Shown here piece after piece: positions 1 to 4,347 of a stretch of DNA of 8,313 nt. Below the pieces are notes generated by a model that did no database searches, was not told the origin of the DNA, and was given only the letters and a program-made list of their open reading frames with translations. The position numbers and the translations under genes were made by a program. The stretch is from contig URVP01000058.1 of the NCBI GenBank assembly GCA_900551345.1, positions 1 through 8,313 on the forward strand, in the 5' to 3' direction. Within the stretch, counting starts at the first letter, position 1. Every line of letters starts with the position of its first letter. This DNA is from an uncultured Eubacteriales bacterium (GTDB taxonomy: Bacteria; Bacillota; Clostridia; Monoglobales; UMGS1388).

Positions 1-315
1 TCATTTAATTACCATATAACATTTTTTATATAAATAATCATTCGTACAAATCCCTGTGTACTGTTGCTGTTATTAACACTCGCATTTAATAGCTGAATTT
101 GTATTACTGACAGGCTCAAACAGACTATTAAGATTTGCACTCATTTATATTTAATAAAAATGTTTTCCTGTTGGATAAAACAGTATTTATATATCAACTA
201 TATCAAATATATTATTTATTATTTTTACTTGTATATAGTATTTTATTATATAATGATTGGAGTTGTTTTCGCTTTTAAGGCTGAGGCTCGCAACCCGCAC
301 CACTAAAGGGTTTTT
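1..315. other. AT-rich spacer, no gene seen
   Basis: This stretch is very AT-rich and all frames are broken by frequent stops. No open frame enters from the left edge in a convincing way, and no RNA gene is recognisable. A GC-richer patch at about 273-311 stands out from its surroundings. It encodes nothing I can identify and may be a relic. Confidence 0.5.
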
Positions 316-345
316 AAAAATTTTTAGAACCTTAAAAGTTCTAAA
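316..345 (-). terminator. Terminator after the four-cysteine protein gene
   Basis: On the minus strand the arms TTTAGAAC (345-338) and GTTCTAAA (330-323) form a perfect 8-bp stem with a 7-nt loop, followed by AATTTTT. It begins 6 bp past the stop codon of the gene at 351-542, so it probably ends that transcript. Confidence 0.65.
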
Positions 346-350
346 CGGTA

Positions 351-542
351 CTAAAAAGTTCTATGCTCATTGGATAACGATACAAAGATTTTATCTGCAC
401 AATTTCCGCACAAATCGATTTGTAACACTTCGCCGTCATAACTGCTACCATAATTGGCTTTTAGCGTCAACTCAGACATTACTAAATCAGGCTTTCCGCA
501 TATTGCACATTTGCATATAAAACCGCAGTTTGATTGTTTCAT
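351..542 (-). CDS. Small four-cysteine zinc-binding protein, phage/ICE type
   Basis: The product is 63 aa with function unknown. It has CxxC pairs at residues 12-15 (CAIC) and 45-48 (CGNC), plus Cys6 and Cys10. This spacing suits a single zinc knuckle or treble-clef fold, and the C-terminal LCGNCAD segment resembles small proteins I associate with clostridial prophages and integrative elements (from memory, not searched). The ATG follows AGAGGTG with about 6 nt spacing, a good ribosome binding site. A consensus promoter lies about 150 bp upstream (693-721), but a strong hairpin with a U-tract stands between promoter and gene, so expression may be controlled by attenuation. A terminator follows the stop codon. 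The opposite-strand frame here (257-520) lacks such support. I am fairly sure it is a real gene and cannot name its role. Confidence 0.65.
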   Translation of the reverse strand: MKQSNCGFICKCAICGKPDLVMSELTLKANYGSSYDGEVLQIDLCGNCADKIFVSLSNEHRTF

Positions 543-573
543 TCTTTACACCTCTTTTCTTACTGTATTACAG

Positions 574-633
574 AATAAAATAAAAAAGCCGTACATCACA
601 AGATAGAAAAATCTACTTTGTGAAGCACGACTT
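574..633 (-). terminator. Strong hairpin with U-tract in the leader of the four-cysteine gene
   Basis: On the minus strand the arms 633-612 and 607-586 (22 nt each, 4-nt loop) pair over about 17 positions plus G-U wobbles. They are followed by TTTTTATTTTATT (585-573). This is a textbook intrinsic terminator. It lies after a consensus promoter (693-721) and before the gene at 351-542. It therefore either ends a small RNA of about 110 nt or works as a conditional attenuator. Confidence 0.75.
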
Positions 634-692
634 ACTTACAGCATTAGCCTTTTGGCGTTCTTACAAACCTTATATTCTGTTGTTATGTGTTG

Positions 693-721
693 ATTATACC
701 ACACCGAAAAAATGAAGTCAA
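693..721 (-). promoter_or_regulatory. Consensus promoter, leftward
   Basis: On the minus strand TTGACT (721-716), a 17-bp spacer and TATAAT (698-693) match sigma-A consensus closely. Transcription should start near 686, giving a leader of about 145 nt before the ATG at 542. Confidence 0.8.
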
Positions 722-759
722 TGTTTTCTCAAAAATTGTACTAATATTTTTTGAATATA

Positions 760-773
760 GACACTTCAATTTA
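760..773 (+). repeat. Left copy of 14-bp direct repeat (candidate element end)
   Basis: GACACTTCAATTTA occurs here and again, identical and in the same orientation, at 4854-4867. The two copies bracket all the genes from the RHH gene to the XRE repressor gene. Confidence 0.5.
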
Positions 774-775
774 TA

Positions 776-806
776 GCCACAAAGGGTGTACCCTGTATGC
801 TGTGGC
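776..806. repeat. Nested palindrome containing AGGGTGTACCCT
   Basis: GCCACA (776-781) and TGTGGC (801-806) form an outer inverted repeat around a near-perfect palindrome (783-796, AGGGT-GT-ACCCT). The inner part is the reverse complement of the palindrome at 2569-2582. It lies just past the stop codon of the RHH gene but lacks a U-tract, so it is not an obvious terminator. A recombinase or repressor site is possible. Confidence 0.5.
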
Positions 807-844
807 ATTTCATATATATAGTAAATGGTGGTCGGGTATATCTT

Positions 845-1030
845 TTATTTATCCAATAACAAATCAATAGCCCTGTTAATAAATGCGTTCAAGCTCTCGC
901 CGTTTGCCTTTGCTTTCTCTTGGATAAGCTCTTTTTTGCCCTTTGCTACCATAAGACTAATTCTGTCATATGCCTGTTTGTTAAATTCGTTGTTGTATTT
1001 GATTGCGTTTGTTTTGTCTTTGTATGCCAT
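845..1030 (-). CDS. Ribbon-helix-helix (Arc/MetJ-like) DNA-binding protein
   Basis: The product is 61 aa, a probable small transcriptional regulator. After a basic N-terminus, a short strand (about residues 22-28, YDRISLM) is followed by helix KKELIQEKAKANG and helix SLNAFINRAIDLLL. This is the usual RHH order, with the strand for DNA contact and two helices for dimerisation. I start at the ATG at 1030 because GGGGGTG lies 7 nt upstream; a longer frame from TTG at 1111 has no such support. Its promoter (1183-1211) diverges from that of the rightward cluster, and its -35 box lies inside the first of three operator palindromes, which fits autoregulation (inference). Similar proteins are found alone in phages and ICEs or as antitoxins. 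No toxin gene is adjacent, so a stand-alone regulator is more likely. Confidence 0.75.
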   Translation of the reverse strand: MAYKDKTNAIKYNNEFNKQAYDRISLMVAKGKKELIQEKAKANGESLNAFINRAIDLLLDK

Positions 1031-1182
1031 AACAACACCCCCAATAAATATTTTAACTTGTATATGGGAGATGAAGCGACTTATACATATAGACACATCA
1101 TCAGCCGACAAAATACCAAAACTACCCCGCTATGCGTGGGCTGTGTCAAGTAATTTGTTTGCACCTTTCCCATTGTAGCTAT

Positions 1183-1211
1183 ATTATATCACAATGCAGT
1201 ACATTACGCAA
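1183..1211 (-). promoter_or_regulatory. Leftward promoter for the RHH gene
   Basis: On the minus strand TTGCGT (1211-1206), a 17-bp spacer and TATAAT (1188-1183). The -35 box falls within the operator palindrome at 1199-1216, so a bound regulator would block it. The predicted 5' leader to the ATG at 1030 is about 145 nt, in which I see no further gene. Confidence 0.6.
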
Positions 1212-1280
1212 TGTACTTTTTGCACAAAAAGAAATTAAAAACATTGTGCAATGTGCCTATTGACGAACATTACACAATGT
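1199..1280. promoter_or_regulatory. Three operator copies ACATT-N4-AATGT
   Basis: Three inverted repeats share ACATT-N4-AATGT: 1201-1214 (centre ACGC, arms extending to 7 bp at 1199-1216), 1241-1254 (centre GTGC) and 1267-1280 (centre ACAC). The first covers the leftward -35 box, the second sits between the promoters, and the third fills the spacer of the rightward promoter. The layout is that of a divergent repressor-controlled switch. The cognate regulator is not shown by sequence; the adjacent RHH protein is the nearest candidate. Confidence 0.75.
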
Positions 1281-1288
1281 GCTATACT
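1260..1288 (+). promoter_or_regulatory. Rightward promoter for the accessory gene cluster
   Basis: TTGACG (1260-1265), a 17-bp spacer and TATACT (1283-1288), with TATAAT overlapping at 1288-1293. The third operator copy lies between the two boxes. It should drive the gene at 1350 and probably those following it. Confidence 0.75.
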
Positions 1289-1349
1289 ATAATCACAGCA
1301 AGGGCAACAGACCGCACGCTGAATAAAGGAATTAAAGGGGGATAACGAA

Positions 1350-1628
1350 ATGTTATCAGTAAAAGAAATGGAAATGAAAATTGCAAAGTTGCAAGAATGG
1401 GAAGCACTTGCAGAAGAAGCCAAAGCAGAAGCGGAAGCATTAAAAGATGAAATAAAAGCCGAAATGCTTTCACAGGACACAGAAGAAATAGAAGCGGGCA
1501 GATTTATTTGCCGTTGGACTTCGGTGTTATCAAACCGCTTCGACACTACATCATTTAAAAAAGAACACGCAGAAATGTACAAACAGTACACAAAGCAAAC
1601 ATCAAGCCGTAGATTTAGCATTGCATAA
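1350..1628 (+). CDS. Coiled-coil phage-type protein of unknown function
   Basis: The product is 92 aa. Residues about 5-45 are Glu/Lys/Ala-rich and strongly helical, probably a coiled coil. The C-terminal half reads ICRWTSVLSNRFDTTSF, then KKEHAEMYKQYTK and a basic tail RRFSIA. The pattern R-x-x-x-x-x-NRFDT and the final RRF resemble a small protein I recall from recombination/replication modules of clostridial prophages and ICEs (memory, not a search). It may be a structural or DNA-metabolism accessory; no catalytic motif is visible. GGGGG lies 8 nt before the ATG. It is the first gene after the operator-controlled rightward promoter. The frame stays open for 35 codons beyond its TAA stop, in an A/C-rich stretch where stop codons are unlikely anyway. 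Confidence 0.7.
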   Translation: MLSVKEMEMKIAKLQEWEALAEEAKAEAEALKDEIKAEMLSQDTEEIEAGRFICRWTSVLSNRFDTTSFKKEHAEMYKQYTKQTSSRRFSIA

Positions 1629-1774
1629 GAAAAGCCCCTTGCAAAAGCCACCGACCAAAGCGACACAGCAAAGGACTTAACACCCACAACCACAAGGAGC
1701 GGGTACATATATTATATCGTATCCGCTCCATAAAATCAATATTAAAATATGAGAATTAAAGGAGCGTTTACATT
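1629..1774 (+). promoter_or_regulatory. Structured intergenic leader before the SprT-like gene
   Basis: The first 70 nt are A/C-rich and poor in T. Next comes a hairpin pairing 1696-1706 with 1719-1729 (GGAGCGG/CCGCTCC core, 11 bp with one G-T, 12-nt loop), without a U-tract. An orphan AAGGAG (1694-1699) in its 5' arm has no start codon after it. The real ribosome binding site GGAGCG (1761-1766) repeats the same sequence, so CGCTCC at 1724-1729 could pair with either copy. This makes alternative folding that hides or frees the binding site possible. Confidence 0.4.
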
Positions 1775-2431
1775 ATGAAACAGATTGACAAAATGAGTAG
1801 ATTAACAGGAGAGCTTGAAAAAGCATTTAGACTTATCAATGATGAAATATTTGATAATGAATTACCTACACCAATTATAACAGTTATACCTACGCCGAGA
1901 GCATACGCCCACTATGTACCTTTTGACATTTGGGACACAAAGGACAGCAAGAAAAGAGAGATAAACATAGCAAGTGGAACACTTGACAGACCGCTTGAAA
2001 ATATCATTGCTTCACTTGTACACGAAATGGTGCATATGTACAATGACATTGTTTTAAATATAGCCGACACATCAAGGGGCGGTACATATCACAACAAGCA
2101 TTTTGCAAAGCAAGCGGAACAAAGAGGATTGATTGTTACACGCACAGACAAATACGGATATGCACACACAGCCCCCGCAGACAGCTTACTTGAATGGGTA
2201 CTTGAACATACTGAATTAAGAGAGGTTGAAATGTGCAGAGCAAATCCAACATTTACAGCTATTGGAATTGGCACACACGCAAGCAACGGCGGGGAGCTTA
2301 AGCCAATAGGCGTAACACCAAACAACCACCACAGAAAATATATTTGCCCTTGTTGTGGTAACAGCGTAAGAGCAACAAAACAGGTCAATGTTATATGCGG
2401 TGATTGTATGCAAAGAATGATAGAGGGGTGA
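1775..2431 (+). CDS. SprT-like zinc metalloprotease with C-terminal zinc ribbon
   Basis: The product is 218 aa and belongs to the SprT-like family (cf. SprT/Spartan) of zincin metalloproteases. The active-site motif HEMVH is at residues 83-87 and gives two zinc ligands and the catalytic Glu84. The segment YHNKHF (105-110) fits the family's third ligand region, with His106 likely. A four-cysteine zinc ribbon follows at Cys191, Cys194, Cys208 and Cys211. Eukaryotic Spartan cleaves proteins crosslinked to DNA; the role of the mobile-element members is unknown, and DNA-associated proteolysis is an inference. There is no signal peptide, so it should be cytosolic. The ATG has AAAGGAG about 9 nt upstream. 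The gene follows the coiled-coil protein in the rightward cluster, and its leader may form a translational switch. Confidence 0.85.
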   Translation: MKQIDKMSRLTGELEKAFRLINDEIFDNELPTPIITVIPTPRAYAHYVPFDIWDTKDSKKREINIASGTLDRPLENIIASLVHEMVHMYNDIVLNIADTSRGGTYHNKHFAKQAEQRGLIVTRTDKYGYAHTAPADSLLEWVLEHTELREVEMCRANPTFTAIGIGTHASNGGELKPIGVTPNNHHRKYICPCCGNSVRATKQVNVICGDCMQRMIEG

Positions 2432-2436
2432 ATAAG

Positions 2437-2529
2437 GTGGGCGGTTTAATATGTTGTATAATCGTTGTATGTGCTTCCGCTTTAAATCCTTTACTTGGAT
2501 TGTTTGTAGCGTGGTTACTGTTTAAATAA
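2437..2529 (+). CDS. Possible 30-aa single-span membrane peptide
   Basis: A GTG at 2437 opens a 30-codon frame that is almost entirely hydrophobic (LICCIIVVCASALNPLLGLF, then VAWLLFK). It would form one transmembrane helix with three cysteines in its first half and a terminal Lys. GAGGGG (2423-2428), which overlaps the end of the SprT-like gene, lies 8 nt upstream of this GTG. An earlier in-frame GTG at 2428 is too close to it. The position suggests translational coupling to the SprT-like gene. It is too short for firm statistics and is not recognised. Confidence 0.45.
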   Translation: MGGLICCIIVVCASALNPLLGLFVAWLLFK

Positions 2530-2536
2530 TGGATAT

Positions 2537-2554
2537 GCGGGGAGCAATCCCCGC
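2537..2554 (+). terminator. GC hairpin, weak terminator candidate
   Basis: GCGGGG (2537-2542) and CCCCGC (2549-2554) form a perfect 6-bp stem with loop AGCAAT, just after the small membrane peptide. Only a mixed TACTATCTAAT follows, so termination may be partial. It may also simply stabilise the mRNA end. Confidence 0.4.
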
Positions 2555-2568
2555 TACTATCTAATAAA

Positions 2569-2584
2569 ACAGGGTACACCCTGT
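2569..2584. repeat. Palindrome ACAGGGT-AC-ACCCTGT
   Basis: Perfect 7-bp arms surround a central AC dinucleotide. The 14 bp ACAGGGTACACCCT recur on the opposite strand at 796-783. It lies 110 bp upstream of the serine recombinase gene, and such recombinases cut at the central 2 bp of an imperfectly symmetric site. A crossover or operator role is an inference. Confidence 0.55.
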
Positions 2585-2585
2585 A

Positions 2586-2679
2586 TTTACATTTTGGATA
2601 ACCTACAAAGCTGTAAAAACAAAGTTGTTTTTCGACCGCTTTTACAAAATGTAAAGCACATTATAATTTGAATTTTACA
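2586..2679. promoter_or_regulatory. Cluster of five TTTACA/TGTAAA half-sites plus -10 box before the recombinase gene
   Basis: TTTACA is at 2586-2591, 2641-2646 and 2674-2679; TGTAAA is at 2612-2617 and 2650-2655. The pair 2641-2655 is a tight inverted repeat with a 3-nt centre. A TATAAT -10 box lies at 2662-2667, with only a poor -35 upstream. Repeated half-sites just before a resolvase-type gene resemble a res site or an autoregulatory operator. Binding is inferred. Confidence 0.45.
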
Positions 2680-2693
2680 AAGGGGGATATATT

Positions 2694-3254
2694 ATGAATA
2701 TTGCTTATATAAGAGTTTCAACCATAGAGCAGAACGAACAGCGACAAATTGAAGCTATGCAAAGATATAATATTGAAAAGTGGTTTACTGAAAAGGTATC
2801 AGCCAAAGATACCAATAGACCAAAACTGCAAGAGCTTTTAGAGTTTGCAAGAGAGGGGGACACAATACACATACACGATTTTTCAAGACTTGCCCGCTCT
2901 ACAAGGGACTTGCTTGACATAGTGGAACAGCTTAACGCAAAAGGCGTACACCTTATAAGCAACAAGGAAAACATAGATACATCAACGCCAACAGGGAAAT
3001 TGATGTTGACTATGATAGGAGCTATAAACGAATTTGAGCGTGTAAACCTATTGGAGCGACAAAGAGAGGGTATTGCAATAGCAAAGCGGAGCGGAAAATA
3101 TAAAGGCGGTAAGTGTAAAACTGTCGGCAACTTTGCCGAATGTTACGCCCGCTATATATCAAGGGAAATCACAAAATCGGCTCTTGCCTGTGAGCTTGGC
3201 ATAAGCAGACCGACACTTGACAAACTTATAAAAGAATTTGAGGAAAAGAGGTAA
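2694..3254 (+). CDS. Small serine recombinase (resolvase/invertase family)
   Basis: The product is 186 aa, the usual length of Tn3 resolvase/Hin-type recombinases. The N-terminal catalytic domain opens MNIAYIRVST, with catalytic Ser9 and Arg7. DFSRLARST (62-70) supplies the conserved arginines Arg65 and Arg68. The long helix around ERVNLLERQREGI (116-127) is the typical dimer/arm helix. The C-terminal helix-turn-helix is at about 158-183 (ITKSALACELGISRPTLDKL). The enzyme makes staggered cuts with a 2-bp overlap and re-joins DNA through a phosphoserine link; whether it resolves, inverts or integrates here is unknown. GGGGG lies 7 nt before the ATG. Upstream is a dense palindromic region that could hold its site. 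The next gene starts 5 bp after its stop, so the two are cotranscribed. It is too short to be a large serine integrase. Confidence 0.92.
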   Translation: MNIAYIRVSTIEQNEQRQIEAMQRYNIEKWFTEKVSAKDTNRPKLQELLEFAREGDTIHIHDFSRLARSTRDLLDIVEQLNAKGVHLISNKENIDTSTPTGKLMLTMIGAINEFERVNLLERQREGIAIAKRSGKYKGGKCKTVGNFAECYARYISREITKSALACELGISRPTLDKLIKEFEEKR

Positions 3255-3259
3255 TCAAA

Positions 3260-3598
3260 ATGGATATGCTGAATATAACTGAATTTAAGGACTATATAAC
3301 AGAGAAAAGACCGAAAGAAATAATCTACAATGACGAAAACAACGGCGACTATATGCAAGGCACAGAACGGCGGTGTTATTCAATCGCACAGCCCTTGCAT
3401 ATGTGCTTAACCTTTAATGATATACTTATAGCAACTAACCCAAACATTGTACAGCTTCAATCCAAAAGCGGTAAAATGAGATTTAACCATATACACAGGG
3501 TAAGTGTTGATACAAGCTGTTGTCTGCTTGGTGATGTTGTTACATTGTACTGTAACGCAGACGAAAAGACAAAGGCTTATACATTGGTTATAAGATAG
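3260..3598 (+). CDS. Hypothetical 112-aa protein, downstream of the recombinase
   Basis: I do not recognise this protein. It starts 5 bp after the recombinase stop, with AGAGG 8 nt before the ATG, so it is very probably translated from the same mRNA. The N-terminal 35 residues are charged and helical; residues about 45-112 alternate hydrophobic and polar residues as in a beta-rich domain (CLTFNDILIATN, VVTLYC, AYTLVIR). It has five cysteines, including a CC pair, but no CxxC zinc motif. There is no signal peptide or membrane segment. A hairpin terminator follows within 30 bp. A role linked to the recombinase is suggested only by position. Confidence 0.7.
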   Translation: MDMLNITEFKDYITEKRPKEIIYNDENNGDYMQGTERRCYSIAQPLHMCLTFNDILIATNPNIVQLQSKSGKMRFNHIHRVSVDTSCCLLGDVVTLYCNADEKTKAYTLVIR

Positions 3599-3602
3599 AA
3601 AT

Positions 3603-3631
3603 AGCGGGGCATAAAACCCCGCTTTACTTTT
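3603..3631 (+). terminator. Terminator of the rightward cluster, possibly bidirectional
   Basis: AGCGGGG (3603-3609) and CCCCGCT (3617-3623) form a perfect 7-bp stem with a 7-nt loop, followed by TTACTTTT. It sits between convergent genes. On the minus strand the same stem is followed by ATTTC, a poorer U-tract. Confidence 0.7.
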
Positions 3632-3640
3632 AACTATTTC

Positions 3641-3658
3641 TTGAATGTACACATTCAA
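3641..3658. repeat. Perfect palindrome TTGAATGT-AC-ACATTCAA
   Basis: Eight-bp arms surround a central AC and abut the stop codon of the lipoprotein gene. The central GTACAC is shared with the palindrome at 2569-2584. The right arm with its flank (ACACATTCAATT) resembles the 14-bp repeat at 760 and 4854. There is no U-tract, so a protein-binding site is as likely as a terminator. Confidence 0.5.
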
Positions 3659-3850
3659 TTATTTTCCTATGTTCTTGTATTGCTCGTATGGGTCATAGTC
3701 GCTATGCCCGCTCCCTTTACATATAGGGCAAGTCTTTTTTTGATAGTACCCGCTACCATTACACGCCCCGCATTTATCATTACCGCCACAGGCTGTTAAA
3801 AGGGATATACACATAACTAACAACAGCATTATACTTATAATCTTTTTCAT
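3659..3850 (-). CDS. Tiny lipoprotein with two DnaJ-type CxxCxGxG zinc repeats
   Basis: The product is 63 aa. Residues 1-20 are a classic lipoprotein signal (MKK, hydrophobic core, lipobox LTAC) with lipidated Cys21, so the mature 43-aa protein should be anchored on the outer face of the membrane. It carries two CxxCxGxG repeats, CGACNGSG (27-34) and CPICKGSG (41-48). DnaJ has four such repeats forming two zinc sites; here there is just one pair, enough for one zinc site. No J domain or substrate-binding domain is present. The tail is polar and Tyr-rich. GGGGG lies 6 nt before the ATG, and the gene begins 14 bp after the PH-like gene, so they form a two-gene operon. Function is unknown; an extracytoplasmic redox or binding role is a guess. 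Confidence 0.8.
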   Translation of the reverse strand: MKKIISIMLLLVMCISLLTACGGNDKCGACNGSGYYQKKTCPICKGSGHSDYDPYEQYKNIGK

Positions 3851-3864
3851 AATTTACCCCCGTT

Positions 3865-4209
3865 TTAAAACATTTTTTTAATCAATAGCTTATATCGTTT
3901 TTCGTCTATTTCTATTAGACTTTTACCGCCTTTGTGATATTCAAGAGCAATAGTATAAATGCCTTTTCTCTTGGCTGTAACGCCCGCAAGCAATCCAACC
4001 GGACCCAATAGGAAAGTACCAACGGCAGCCCTACCTACTGCACTTGTAGCACTTTTTCTGCTTTCTTCGTCTATAATATCATAGCTTTTAATAGTGCTTT
4101 TATCCAATGGCATATTATTAGCTGTACCAATTATTGACAGATTATCAAAGGCACAAAATATTTCCCCGCCTTCGTAATCTCCCGCAATAACTTTGTTTTT
4201 TGCTCCCAT
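3865..4209 (-). CDS. PH-like-domain protein with hydrophobic glycine-rich hairpin, unknown function
   Basis: The product is 114 aa from the ATG at 4209, which I prefer over an in-frame ATG at 4227 because the G-rich ribosome binding site (4225-4217) lies between them. The layout is a beta-rich N-terminus (KVIAGDYEGGEIF), then KSYDIIDEESRKSA, a Gly/Ala-rich hydrophobic stretch (VGTFLLGPVGLLAGV, about residues 62-76), then a beta-rich C-terminus (YTIALEYHKGGKSLIEIDEK) ending in a basic helix. I recall similar proteins in Firmicutes phages and mobile elements, with a bacterial PH-like look, but could not search. The hydrophobic stretch might dip into the membrane. It is the first gene of the leftward pair with the lipoprotein, from the consensus promoter at 4244-4272, divergent from the XRE repressor. 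Confidence 0.75.
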   Translation of the reverse strand: MGAKNKVIAGDYEGGEIFCAFDNLSIIGTANNMPLDKSTIKSYDIIDEESRKSATSAVGRAAVGTFLLGPVGLLAGVTAKRKGIYTIALEYHKGGKSLIEIDEKRYKLLIKKMF

Positions 4210-4243
4210 AGTTGCACTTCCCCCCATAAATACTGATATGTAT

Positions 4244-4272
4244 ATTATAGCATATAAAATCCGAAAAGTCAA
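4244..4272 (-). promoter_or_regulatory. Leftward promoter for the PH-like/lipoprotein operon
   Basis: On the minus strand TTGACT (4272-4267), a 17-bp spacer and TATAAT (4249-4244) match consensus. Its -35 box is one arm of the inverted repeat AGTCAA-N7-TTGACT (4267-4285), which could be the operator of the divergent XRE repressor (inference). Confidence 0.8.
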
Positions 4273-4347
4273 TATATCGTTGACTATAATCTATGAAACA
4301 TAAACCGCTTTTTGTATATAATTATATAATAAAAAGGCGGTGATTAA

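Noticed and set aside
273..311. GC-richer patch in AT-rich DNA, possibly a gene relic
   Set aside because: No frame gives a recognisable protein fragment long enough to support a call.
257..520. Plus-strand open frame of 87 codons
   Set aside because: It overlaps the better supported minus-strand four-cysteine gene, has no convincing ribosome binding site, and its product has no domain-like pattern.
1031..1111. N-terminal extension of the RHH protein from TTG at 1111
   Set aside because: The ATG at 1030 has GGGGGTG 7 nt upstream and matches the start of the RHH fold; the extension has neither.
825..1178. Plus-strand open frame opposite the RHH gene
   Set aside because: It is a shadow: hydrophobic noise product with no ribosome binding site.
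1235..1708. Minus-strand open frame of 157 codons
   Set aside because: It is a shadow of the coiled-coil gene and the A/C-rich leader; Ser/Ala/Cys-rich product, and it runs across the promoter and operators.
1626..1733. Stop-codon read-through of the coiled-coil gene (35 extra in-frame codons)
   Set aside because: The stretch is T-poor, so stop codons are rare in any frame; no recoding signal is seen.
4210..4272. N-terminal extension of the PH-like protein
   Set aside because: It would begin upstream of the promoter -10 box, so it could not be on the transcript.
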